Part shown: positions 1 through 6,654 of the stretch, piece by piece
Layout: each line of letters starts with the position of its first letter
Numbering within the stretch: the first letter of the stretch is position 1
NCBI GenBank assembly: GCA_028287205.1
Contig: JAQBQC010000284.1
Span: 1 to 14,429 of the forward strand
DNA: 14,429 nt
Direction of reading: 5' to 3'
Origin: Gemmatimonadota bacterium
Lineage (GTDB): Bacteria; Gemmatimonadota; Gemmatimonadetes; Gemmatimonadales; Gemmatimonadaceae
The notes under the pieces: model-generated
Seen by the model: the letters and a program-made list of their open reading frames with translations, nothing else
Database searches by the model: none
Told to the model about the DNA's origin: nothing
Program-made: the position numbers and the translations under genes

Positions 1-873
1 GAGCCCGGCGGCGAGATCCTGAACACGGAGCTCGTCGAGGACTATCCCGGCTTCGAGTCCATCTTCGGTCGCGAGCTCGCCGAGAAATTCGCGAGCCACG
101 CGGCCAAGTTCGGCGCGGAGCTGCGCACCTTCGTGGTCGTGGAGCGCGTCGAAAAAGGAGACGATGGATTTTTCACGACGACCACCGACGACGGGGACAT
201 CTACCGCTCTCCCACCGTCATCCTCACCGCAGGGGGAACACCGATCAAGCTCGGCGTTCCCGGCGAGGAGCTGTACGCGGGCAAGGGCGTGTCGTACTGC
301 GCGATCTGCGATGGGGCATTCTTCCGCAATCACACGATCGCGGTCGTGGGCGGTGGGGACGCCGCACTCGAGGAGGCGGACTTCCTCACGCGCTATGCCG
401 ACAAGGTCTATCTGCTCCACCGGCGAGAGGAGTTCCGCGCATCGAAGCTCGTGCAACGGCGTGTGTTCGACAATCCGAAGATAGAGATCGTCCAGAATGT
501 CGTCGTCGAGGAGATCGTAGGCGATACGACCGGGCTCGTCACGAGCGTGCGACTCCGGAACGTTCTCACCGAGGAGCGTTCGCCGCTCGCGGTGAGCGGA
601 GCATTCATCTTCATCGGCTTCCGTCCGAACACCGGCGTGCTCGTCGATCACGTGGAGCACGATTCGGGCGGCTACATCATCACCGACGCCAACATGGAGT
701 CGACGGTGCAGGGGCTCTTCGTGGCCGGAGATGTGCGCTCACAGCTCACGCGGCAGGTCACGACTGCTGCCGGCGACGGCACGACGGCCGCGATCGCCGT
801 CGAGAAATATCTGACGGCATTTCGCCGCCACGAGCCTACCGAGATCATGAGCAACGGCGGCTACACCGCATGA
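1..873 (+). CDS. trxB: Thioredoxin reductase, 5'-truncated by window edge
   Basis: NADPH:thioredoxin oxidoreductase, a cytoplasmic FAD enzyme that keeps thioredoxin reduced. The frame is open from base 1, so the true start lies upstream. 290 residues are present and roughly 35-40 are missing, including the first FAD-binding GxGxxG. Seen in the fragment: the redox-active CAICDG at residues 100-105 (Cys100/Cys103), the NADPH-binding GGGDAALEEA with the following HRREEFRAS, and the C-terminal FAD contact GLFVAGDVRS followed by RQVTTAAGDG. This order (FAD half, NADPH domain carrying CxxC, FAD half) is the low-molecular-weight TrxB layout. The stop overlaps the next start as ATGA (870-873), which suggests translational coupling to the hydrolase gene. 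Identification is firm; only the N-terminus is unseen. Confidence 0.95.
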   Translation, partial: EPGGEILNTELVEDYPGFESIFGRELAEKFASHAAKFGAELRTFVVVERVEKGDDGFFTTTTDDGDIYRSPTVILTAGGTPIKLGVPGEELYAGKGVSYCAICDGAFFRNHTIAVVGGGDAALEEADFLTRYADKVYLLHRREEFRASKLVQRRVFDNPKIEIVQNVVVEEIVGDTTGLVTSVRLRNVLTEERSPLAVSGAFIFIGFRPNTGVLVDHVEHDSGGYIITDANMESTVQGLFVAGDVRSQLTRQVTTAAGDGTTAAIAVEKYLTAFRRHEPTEIMSNGGYTA

Positions 874-1517
874 AGATCGAGACGTTGACCGTCGGCCCCC
901 TCGAGGAGAACTGCTACCTCGTCATCGACGAGTCCACCAATCGTGCGGTGCTGATCGATCCGGGCGATGAGCCTGCGCGCATCGTCGAAGCGATCCGCGA
1001 CTCGGGCGCCGTGCTCGAGAGCGTGTGGCTCACGCACGCGCACTTCGATCACCTCGGCGGTCTCGCGGGTGTGATTCGCGCGCATCCCGTTCCCGTACAC
1101 ATGCATCCGCTGGAGACTCCGCTGCACGGAGTCGCTGTAGACTCAGCGCTGCGCTTCGGCATCCGCATCGAGGCGCCTCCCGCGGCCGATCACGAGCTCG
1201 CCGAGGGCGATCGTGTGAAGGTTGGATCGGAGGAGCTGTCGGTGATGCACGTGCCGGGTCACGCGCCGGGACACGTCGCCTTCTACAACGACAGCGTCGT
1301 CTTCGGCGGCGACTGTCTGTTCGCGGGCTCGATCGGCCGCACCGATCTGCCGTTCGGCGATCGCGACACGCTCGATGCATCGGTGGCGCGCCTCATTGCG
1401 CTCGGCGACGAGCTCGCCGTGTATCCCGGCCATGGACCGGCGACCACGATCGGCCGCGAGCGCCGGACGAACCCGTTCGTCATCGGCACCGCGCGCCTGG
1501 TGCGCGTGAAGCGATGA
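870..1517 (+). CDS. Metallo-beta-lactamase-fold hydrolase, glyoxalase II-like (YcbL type)
   Basis: A 215-residue soluble hydrolase. Metal ligands are visible: THAHFDH at 55-61 (His56, His58, Asp60, His61), His131 in VPGHAPGH, bridging Asp148 in GGDCLFAGSIGRTDLP, and His188 in YPGHGP. The GSIGRTDLPFGD segment and the length match the YcbL branch of the glyoxalase II family, which lacks the longer C-terminal substrate domain of classical GloB. Family members hydrolyse thioesters such as S-lactoylglutathione, but many are of unknown substrate, and glutathione use is not shown here. The ATG overlaps the trxB stop and the gene's own stop overlaps the next ATG (1514-1517), so it sits inside a coupled operon. 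Fold and metal site are clear; the substrate is inference. Confidence 0.9.
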   Translation: MKIETLTVGPLEENCYLVIDESTNRAVLIDPGDEPARIVEAIRDSGAVLESVWLTHAHFDHLGGLAGVIRAHPVPVHMHPLETPLHGVAVDSALRFGIRIEAPPAADHELAEGDRVKVGSEELSVMHVPGHAPGHVAFYNDSVVFGGDCLFAGSIGRTDLPFGDRDTLDASVARLIALGDELAVYPGHGPATTIGRERRTNPFVIGTARLVRVKR

Positions 1518-2026
1518 AGGCGCCGGTGCCGGATGCCCTGCGCCCGAGCGCGGGGTGGCCGGCGCCCGTGTCGGCAATCCTGCTCGCGGCATGGATCGGC
1601 GCGGCGCTGTACTTCTCGGTCGTCGTCACGCGCGCCGCGTTCGCCGTGCTTCCCTCGCGAACGTTGGCGGGCGCACTCGTGGGACAAACGCTGCCTGTGC
1701 TGTTCGACACGGGCATGCTCATTGGCGCGATCCTCGTGGGAGCGGCGCTACTCTCGCCCGCCGGCGCCGCACGAACCGCGTCGCTCTCCGGTGGGGTGGC
1801 GATCGTCGCGCTCACGGCGATTGCGCGGTTCGTGATCCTTGCGCGCATTGCCCGCCTCCGGCTCTCGATGCCCGCGTCCATCGACGCACTCCCGGTCGGC
1901 GACCCCGTGCGACGCGCGTTCGGGCAATTGCACGCGATGTCCGTCGGCGCGCTCGGCCTCGCGATGCTCATTGGAATCATCATCGCCGTCGTGCTCGCGC
2001 ACTCTCTCTCCCTTCGTCGCCCATGA
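1514..2026 (+). CDS. Four-helix membrane protein, DUF4149/TMEM205-like
   Basis: A 170-residue integral membrane protein of unknown function. Hydrophobic segments lie at about residues 19-46, 60-81, 93-112 and 142-163, giving four helices. The pattern resembles the DUF4149/TMEM205-like family as I know it: a first helix with G-x-x-x-YFS-VVV and then AFAVLP, and the family-typical F-x-x-LH-x-x-S (136-143) just before the last helix. The start is the ATG that overlaps the upstream stop (ATGA). A much longer reading in the same frame would run inside the hydrolase gene and is not needed. Its stop overlaps the next start in the same way at 2023-2026. No catalytic residues are evident. The family call is moderately sure and function is unknown. 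Confidence 0.75.
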   Translation: MKAPVPDALRPSAGWPAPVSAILLAAWIGAALYFSVVVTRAAFAVLPSRTLAGALVGQTLPVLFDTGMLIGAILVGAALLSPAGAARTASLSGGVAIVALTAIARFVILARIARLRLSMPASIDALPVGDPVRRAFGQLHAMSVGALGLAMLIGIIIAVVLAHSLSLRRP

Positions 2027-2559
2027 CTGATCAAGGTTCGCGCGTTCCGCTTCCTGCGCTGGAGGATGCGCCGCCCGATGTGCGGCAGCTCTTCGACGCG
2101 TTCATGCGCGAGCGCGGGAACGTGCCGAATCTGTTTCGGGCCGCGTCGCTTCGTCCGCCGATCGTTCTGACGCTCTTCGCACACCTCCGCGCGGTCACGG
2201 GCCCGGGCGAAGTGCCCGTGCTGCTCAAGGAGCTCCTGACGGTGCGGGTGTCGCAGCTCAACTCGTGCGCGTACTGCCTGGCGTCGCACACGGCACTGTC
2301 ACGGAAGTACGGCGCCACGGATGTGCAGCTCTCCGCGCTCGAGGTCGGGCAATTCGATGACTTCGAGCCCGGGTGGCGAGCGGCGCTCGCCTTTGCGGAT
2401 GCGATGACGCCCACGGGCGGCGACGTAACGGACGAAATTTACGCCGAACTGGCCAGATGGTGGACGGCCCCTCAAATTGTCGAGATCACGAGTGTGATCG
2501 GGTTTTTCAATTATTTCAATCGATTTGCTGAGGCGCTTCGCATACCCGTCACACGGTGA
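2023..2559 (+). CDS. AhpD/carboxymuconolactone decarboxylase-like peroxidase-family protein
   Basis: A 178-residue helical protein of the CMD/AhpD superfamily. The core signature is present: Glu70, then SCAYCLASH with Cys82, Cys85 and His89. The 12-residue gap from Glu to the first Cys and the CxxC-x3-H spacing equal those of AhpD, where they form the peroxidatic/disulfide-reductase centre. The C-terminal part (VIGFFNYFNRFAEALRIP) is typical of the uncharacterised peroxidase-related subgroup. The start is the ATG overlapping the DUF4149 stop. The position downstream of trxB fits a thiol-dependent peroxide or disulfide role, but the electron donor and substrate are inference. A decarboxylase role is unlikely because that branch lacks the CxxC pair. 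Confidence 0.88.
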   Translation: MTDQGSRVPLPALEDAPPDVRQLFDAFMRERGNVPNLFRAASLRPPIVLTLFAHLRAVTGPGEVPVLLKELLTVRVSQLNSCAYCLASHTALSRKYGATDVQLSALEVGQFDDFEPGWRAALAFADAMTPTGGDVTDEIYAELARWWTAPQIVEITSVIGFFNYFNRFAEALRIPVTR

Positions 2560-2581
2560 TGCGCGGCCGGGAGAAGCGTAC

Positions 2582-3385
2582 ATGAGAAAGTCCTTGTTCG
2601 CAGTTGCTCTACTGCTGTCCACGATGGCTGCCTGCAAATCCCCGTTCGGGGACATACCGTCGTCGGTCCCGCTCGGTGTGGTCACGGTTGCGATGGCCGA
2701 CGCACCGAGCGGAGTGCACACGACCAGTCCAGCGGCGTACTTCGTCGATGCGGTCAACGTCAATATTCCGAACAGTGGAACCAGCGCAGACACCTGTGCG
2801 CAGCTCGCGTACCCCGGCACCGGGACGTCCGCTCCGCTCTCGCAGATCGACGCTGGAACACCGGTAATCGTGGCGACGACGACGGATACCGCACAGCTCA
2901 CCCCTCGGCCCGCGGATGTGAACGGTTACGTCTTCTACCGTCTTCCGACCAACAACGACAGCATCACCGTCAGGCCGGGCTCGACCTCGCGCGTGACGAT
3001 TCCCGGGGCGTCGAACGGCTTCCATGCGTTCAACCAGACTTTCGTCAACGCAGACTCGTTGGCGCTTCAGACGATCGACGCGACGCCTGACAGCACCGGA
3101 AATCTGACGCTCCAGTGGAATCCGCAGGTCGGTCCGAGGGCCTCGGTGGTGGTTCAGCTCATCTACGCGTCCGGCGCCGGGCTTGCGAACACCCAGATCT
3201 TCTGTCAGTTCACCGACAACGGGTCGCACGCTGTGGAAGCGCGACTCGCGAATCTCTGGCGTGCCGGCGGCGCGAAGCACGTGCACGCCTATCGCTTCCT
3301 GACGACCATCGCGACCGACGGCACGGATCAACTCGACGTCGTGTCGCAGTACACCACCGACAGTACGCACGTCCTGCATCCCTGA
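2582..3385 (+). CDS. Unrecognised secreted lipoprotein
   Basis: 267 residues; I do not recognise the family. The N-terminus has two basic residues, a hydrophobic stretch (SLFAVALLLSTM) and a lipobox-like MAAC with Cys18, so export and lipid anchoring are likely. The mature part is rich in Thr, Ser, Asp, Asn and Val and looks like beta-sandwich material, with no enzyme motif seen. Two further cysteines, Cys72 and Cys208, could form a disulfide. The ATG at 2582 is chosen because GGGAG (2569-2573) lies 8 bases upstream and because the signal peptide begins there. An upstream in-frame extension would spoil the signal peptide. It follows the AhpD-like gene by 22 bases and precedes the aspartase-like gene by 2 bases, so it is probably co-transcribed with both. 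Confidence 0.72.
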   Translation: MRKSLFAVALLLSTMAACKSPFGDIPSSVPLGVVTVAMADAPSGVHTTSPAAYFVDAVNVNIPNSGTSADTCAQLAYPGTGTSAPLSQIDAGTPVIVATTTDTAQLTPRPADVNGYVFYRLPTNNDSITVRPGSTSRVTIPGASNGFHAFNQTFVNADSLALQTIDATPDSTGNLTLQWNPQVGPRASVVVQLIYASGAGLANTQIFCQFTDNGSHAVEARLANLWRAGGAKHVHAYRFLTTIATDGTDQLDVVSQYTTDSTHVLHP

Positions 3386-3387
3386 TC

Positions 3388-4845
3388 GTGGCTGCATCCG
3401 GCTCCAGGGATTCGCGACCCGACACGGCGACGCGCACCGAGAAGGATCCGCTCGGTGCGCTAGCCGTTCCCGCGAGCGCGCTCTATGGCGCGCAAACCGT
3501 GCGCGCGACGCAGAACTTTCCGATCAGCGGAATGCGTCCGCTTCCGATGTTCGTCACCGCGGTACTGTGGATCAAGAAGGCCGCGGCGCTCACGCACAAG
3601 CAGACCGGCCGCCTCGACCCCAAGCTTGCCGATGCGATCGTCGCCGCCGCCGATGAGATCCTGAACGGCGCACATCGCGAGCAGTTCGTCGTCGACGTGT
3701 TCCAGGCCGGTGCGGGCACGTCGCACAACATGAATGTGAACGAGGTGCTCGCGAATCTCGCGAACGAGCATCTCGGATCGGCGCGAGGCAGCTACGCCCC
3801 GATCCATCCGAACGACCACGTCAACATGGCGCAGTCGACCAACGACGTGATCCCCACGGCGATTCGCCTGGGCGCACTCGCCCTCGCGCGCGACCTGCTC
3901 GCGGTATTCGGCGAGCTGCGCGATGCGCTGCTCGCGAAGGGTGCCGAGCTCGATGACGTGCTCAAGAGCGGGCGCACGCATCTGCAGGACGCGATGCCGA
4001 TTCGGCTGGGGCAGGAGTTCCGTGCGTACGGCGTCACGATCGACCGCAACATGCAGCGCATCGAGATGGCTGCGACGTTCCTGCGCGATCTCGGCATCGG
4101 CGGCAGCGCCGTGGGCACCGGTGTCAACGTCGAGCCGGAATATCCAGCGCTCATGGTCGAGCACCTCCGCGCCCTCACCGGACTCGAGCTCAGAGAAGGC
4201 GCGGATCGCATTCAGCTCATGCAGAGCATGGGCGACGCGGCCGGATTCAGTGGCGCGCTGCGCACCCTCGCCGTCGATCTCGGCAAGATCGCGAGCGATC
4301 TGCGTCTGATGGCATCCGGGCCGCGCACGGGGCTCGACGAGATTCGTCTGCCCGCCGTGCAGCCAGGCTCGTCGATCATGCCTGGCAAGGTGAACCCATC
4401 GATTCCGGAGATGGTGAACCAGGTCTGCTTTCAGGTCATGGGCAACGATGCCTGTGTCGCGATCGCTGCGGAGCACGGTCAGCTCGAGCTGAACGTCATG
4501 ATGCCGGTGATCGCGCACAACATCTTCCTCTCCGAGATGATCCTCACGAACGCGGCGCGCTCGCTATCGGAAAAGACGATCGCGGGCATCGAGGCGAATC
4601 GCGAGATGTGCGCGTACTGGGTGGAGCGCTCGGCGGCTTTGGCGACGGCGCTGGCGCCGCAGATCGGCTACGCGCGTGCAGCTGAGCTGAGCAAGCAGTC
4701 CGTGAAGGAAAATGTGCTCATCCGCGATCTGGTGAAGCGCGAGCACATTCTTCCCGACGACGAAGCGGCAGACGTGCTGGATTTACGGAAAATGACCGAG
4801 ATCGGTGTGCCGGGCGGCGCGCACGGGGGCGTTTCCGCCGGTTAG
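3388..4845 (+). CDS. aspA: Aspartate ammonia-lyase / class II fumarase family enzyme
   Basis: 485 residues from GTG. Aspartase converts L-aspartate to fumarate and ammonia. Visible family motifs: GAGTS at 108-112 (fumarases usually read GSGTQ here), QSTND with Ser150-Asp153, GRTHLQDA with Thr197/His198, and the flexible catalytic loop GSSIMPGKVNP starting at Gly327. The stretch NQVCFQVMGND and the N-terminal DPLGALAVPASALYGAQT also read more like aspartase than FumC, so aspartase is preferred. Fumarase activity cannot be excluded. There is no in-frame ATG near the expected N-terminus; GTG 3388, two bases after the lipoprotein stop, gives a family-sized protein but has no clear Shine-Dalgarno sequence, so coupling is likely. 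A 5-bp inverted repeat (4837-4841/4847-4851) straddles the stop codon. Confidence 0.87.
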   Translation: MAASGSRDSRPDTATRTEKDPLGALAVPASALYGAQTVRATQNFPISGMRPLPMFVTAVLWIKKAAALTHKQTGRLDPKLADAIVAAADEILNGAHREQFVVDVFQAGAGTSHNMNVNEVLANLANEHLGSARGSYAPIHPNDHVNMAQSTNDVIPTAIRLGALALARDLLAVFGELRDALLAKGAELDDVLKSGRTHLQDAMPIRLGQEFRAYGVTIDRNMQRIEMAATFLRDLGIGGSAVGTGVNVEPEYPALMVEHLRALTGLELREGADRIQLMQSMGDAAGFSGALRTLAVDLGKIASDLRLMASGPRTGLDEIRLPAVQPGSSIMPGKVNPSIPEMVNQVCFQVMGNDACVAIAAEHGQLELNVMMPVIAHNIFLSEMILTNAARSLSEKTIAGIEANREMCAYWVERSAALATALAPQIGYARAAELSKQSVKENVLIRDLVKREHILPDDEAADVLDLRKMTEIGVPGGAHGGVSAG

Positions 4846-4859
4846 TCCGGCTGCACGGC

Positions 4860-4892
4860 CCACCTGCGCCGGGCGCCCTTGTTCCACCTGCG
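4860..4892 (+). repeat. Direct repeat pair in the Rrf2 promoter region
   Basis: The 9-mer CCACCTGCG occurs at 4860-4868 and again at 4884-4892, 24 bases apart start to start (a little over two helix turns). The outer flanks also form a short inverted pair, GGCCC (4857-4861) and GGGCC (4892-4896). The second copy lies inside the spacer of the candidate promoter. This could be an operator for the adjacent Rrf2 regulator, but chance in GC-rich DNA is possible. Confidence 0.35.
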
Positions 4893-4907
4893 GGCCATCG
4901 GTAATCT
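4879..4907 (+). promoter_or_regulatory. Candidate sigma70-type promoter of the Rrf2 gene
   Basis: TTGTTC (4879-4884) and TAATCT (4902-4907) are separated by 17 bases. Only 7 bases separate the TANNNT-type -10 from the ATG at 4915, so transcription would begin at or next to the start codon, giving a leaderless mRNA. Each hexamer matches the consensus at only three positions, so this is tentative. Confidence 0.35.
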
Positions 4908-4914
4908 CCAGGGA

Positions 4915-5370
4915 ATGCGCATCACCACGTGGGCCGAGTACGGTTTGATCAGCGCGTTGCACCTTGCCCGTCGTACGGACGACGGGCCGGTCACCGGGCG
5001 TGATCTGGCTGCGCGCGAAAAGCTCCCTGCCGACTACGTCGAGCAGATCATGCTGCGCCTGCGCCGCGCCGACATCGTGCGCAGCACACGCGGCGCCCAC
5101 GGCGGCTACATGCTCGCGCGTCCCGCGCACGAGATCTCCGTTCGCGAGATCATCCAGGCGTCCGAGCTCTCGACCTTCGACCTGCACTGCGTGTCGCATC
5201 CCGTGAACAGCGAACGATGCGCCGCTTCGGGCGAGTGCAGCATTCGTCCGGTGTGGATGCTCCTTCAACAGAAGATCGACGACGTGCTCGAAGGCGTGCA
5301 CCTCTCCGATCTCCTGCACGGTGAGCAGGTCGTGCGCGGACGCGTCGGACTCCCGATTCTCACAGTCTGA
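4915..5370 (+). CDS. Rrf2-family transcriptional regulator with three cysteines
   Basis: 151 residues. The N-terminal winged helix matches the Rrf2 family: MRITTWAEYGLISALHLA at the start, a recognition region LPADYVEQIMLRLRRADIV (37-55), and the wing motif RGAHGGYMLAR (59-69). It then has Cys92, Cys102 and Cys108. Rrf2 proteins such as IscR and NsrR use three cysteines in this loop to hold an iron-sulfur cluster, so an Fe-S or redox/NO sensor is likely, though the first gap here is 9 residues rather than the usual 5. ATG 4915 is chosen because family members start with this sequence; a TTG 36 bases upstream would add a non-family extension. No Shine-Dalgarno sequence lies at proper distance. 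The target genes are not known; the upstream aspartase-like and downstream unknown genes are candidates. Confidence 0.88.
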   Translation: MRITTWAEYGLISALHLARRTDDGPVTGRDLAAREKLPADYVEQIMLRLRRADIVRSTRGAHGGYMLARPAHEISVREIIQASELSTFDLHCVSHPVNSERCAASGECSIRPVWMLLQQKIDDVLEGVHLSDLLHGEQVVRGRVGLPILTV

Positions 5371-5383
5371 TCCCGAGCGACCT

Positions 5384-5911
5384 GTGATACGGTCGCTTCG
5401 CGCGTGGACGCTCGATCGCGATCAGCGGCGGCGGGCAGCGAGTTACGTCGCCGTGCTCTTCGCCGAGCCCGACGAGGGTGACGTCGAGTGGCTGAGTGCG
5501 AACGGCACCGACTGCGACACCGATCACGCGCGCTGGGAGCTCCGCTACGCCCGCCGCGCGCTCGGATTGCTCGCCGCACAGCGCGATGCGCTCGACGACC
5601 GCACGGCATCGCTCGTGGCCACGGAGCTCGCTCGCGCGCTCGGCAACGACCGCGCGGTCGCGCCAGGAAAGATTCGCATGGCCGAGCGGCAGCTCAATGC
5701 GCGACTGAGCGCCTACGGTGATGCACTCGGCAATCGCGAAGGCGAGGGCAGCGGATGGCATCTCGGCCGCGCCCTGCTCGAGTTCGCGGGGCATCGCGAC
5801 GCGGCGCGGCCGAATATCGTGGCGCATGCGGGCGATCTGCTCGCGCGCTATCTCGGCGAGGCGAACGCCGCGCTGCGCAAGAGCTTCGGCGCCGCGACGC
5901 TCCCTGGATGA
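5384..5911 (+). CDS. Unrecognised helical protein downstream of the Rrf2 regulator
   Basis: 175 residues if started at GTG 5384, 13 bases after the Rrf2 stop. I do not recognise the family. The composition is rich in Ala, Arg, Leu, Asp and Glu, with long predicted-helical stretches such as HARWELRYARRALGLLAAQR and a second around the ARPNIVAHAGDLLARYL segment. There is no signal peptide, membrane segment or catalytic motif, and only one Cys, in the SANGTDCDTDHARW region. Codon use is like that of its neighbours and the frame stays open over the whole stretch, supporting a real gene. An upstream start at 5321 would overlap the Rrf2 gene and is less likely. Close spacing suggests co-transcription with the regulator. 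Function is unknown. Confidence 0.65.
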   Translation: MIRSLRAWTLDRDQRRRAASYVAVLFAEPDEGDVEWLSANGTDCDTDHARWELRYARRALGLLAAQRDALDDRTASLVATELARALGNDRAVAPGKIRMAERQLNARLSAYGDALGNREGEGSGWHLGRALLEFAGHRDAARPNIVAHAGDLLARYLGEANAALRKSFGAATLPG

Positions 5912-5914
5912 ACG

Positions 5915-5945
5915 AACGGGCGACCGCTTGCGCGCATCGCCCGTT
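5915..5945. terminator. Hairpin between convergent genes, possible bidirectional terminator
   Basis: AACGGGCGA (5915-5923) and TCGCCCGTT (5937-5945) form a perfect 9-bp inverted repeat with a 13-base loop. It lies 3 bases after the stop of the unknown gene and 8 bases beyond the 3' end of the oppositely oriented tRNA. Neither side has a T tract, so it is not a classical intrinsic terminator. It may protect the transcript ends or act with Rho. Confidence 0.5.
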
Positions 5946-5952
5946 GCCCTGC

Positions 5953-6037
<85 letters not shown>

Positions 6038-6047
6038 GTGAGCGAAA

Positions 6048-6076
6048 AAGCTACGAGCACGATGAGGCAAAGTCAA
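6048..6076 (-). promoter_or_regulatory. sigma70-type promoter of tRNA-Leu
   Basis: Reading the minus strand, TTGACT (6071-6076) is a near-consensus -35 and TAGCTT (6048-6053) a -10 at a 17-base spacing. The -10 ends 10 bases before the tRNA 5' end, which suits a stable-RNA promoter with a very short leader. Confidence 0.65.
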
Positions 6077-6085
6077 CGCGCGCCG

Positions 6086-6114
6086 TTGCTTGCCGCATCA
6101 GCCACTTCTAAGTT
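6086..6114 (+). promoter_or_regulatory. Weak candidate promoter for the smpB operon
   Basis: TTGCTT (6086-6091) and TAAGTT (6109-6114) are spaced by 17 bases, about 70 bases before the smpB ATG. Each hexamer matches the consensus at only three positions. A promoter is expected somewhere here, since the upstream tRNA points the other way, but this exact site is a guess. Confidence 0.3.
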
Positions 6115-6183
6115 GTGAACGGCGGCTCGAAAGAGCGAGATCGGTGACCGCTCTCCCCGCCACGAGTCTTTCTAGAGCGTCCC

Positions 6184-6654
6184 ATGCCCACAGCTGATGA
6201 GCAGGACGGGCATAAGATCATTGCCCGAAACAAGCGCGCCCGTCACGACTATCAGATCATCGATGCGTGGGAGGCCGGCATCGTGCTGACGGGCACCGAG
6301 GTGAAGTCGCTCCGCGACGGAAAGGCAAACCTCACCGACAGTTACGGGATTCTGAACGACGGCGAGGTGTTTCTGCTCAACCTGCACATCTCGCCGTACG
6401 AGCAGGGAAACCGATTCAATCATGAGCCCACGCGCACGCGCAAGCTGCTCATGCATCGCAAGGAGATCCGGAAGCTCATTGGCGCGGTCGAGCGCCAGGG
6501 GCTCACGCTGGTTCCGCTGGAGATGTACTTCAAGCGTGGAGTCGCGAAAGTGACGTTGGCACTCGGCAAGGGCAAGAAGCTGCACGACAAGCGCGCCGAC
6601 GAGAAGAAGCGCGAGGATCAGCGCGACATGGCGCGCGCGGTGCGCGCTCGATGA
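6184..6654 (+). CDS. smpB: SsrA-binding protein SmpB
   Basis: 156 residues, the usual size. SmpB binds tmRNA and brings it to stalled ribosomes for trans-translation. Family landmarks are clear: IIARNKRARHDYQI near the N-terminus, the GIVLTGTEVKSLRDGKANL block, a central HISPYEQGNRFNHEP and RKLLMHRKEI block, and the basic C-terminal tail with GKGKKLHDKRADEKKRE, which enters the decoding centre. The tmRNA gene itself is not in the window. The ATG has no strong Shine-Dalgarno sequence, but the N-terminus fits the family. The stop overlaps the amidase start as ATGA (6651-6654), so the amidase depends on smpB translation. Confidence 0.97.
   Translation: MPTADEQDGHKIIARNKRARHDYQIIDAWEAGIVLTGTEVKSLRDGKANLTDSYGILNDGEVFLLNLHISPYEQGNRFNHEPTRTRKLLMHRKEIRKLIGAVERQGLTLVPLEMYFKRGVAKVTLALGKGKKLHDKRADEKKREDQRDMARAVRAR

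Noticed and set aside
4837..4851. GCCGG-TTAGT-CCGGC inverted repeat over the aspA stop codon
   Set aside because: Only 5 bp and without a T tract; expected by chance at this GC content, so not called a terminator.
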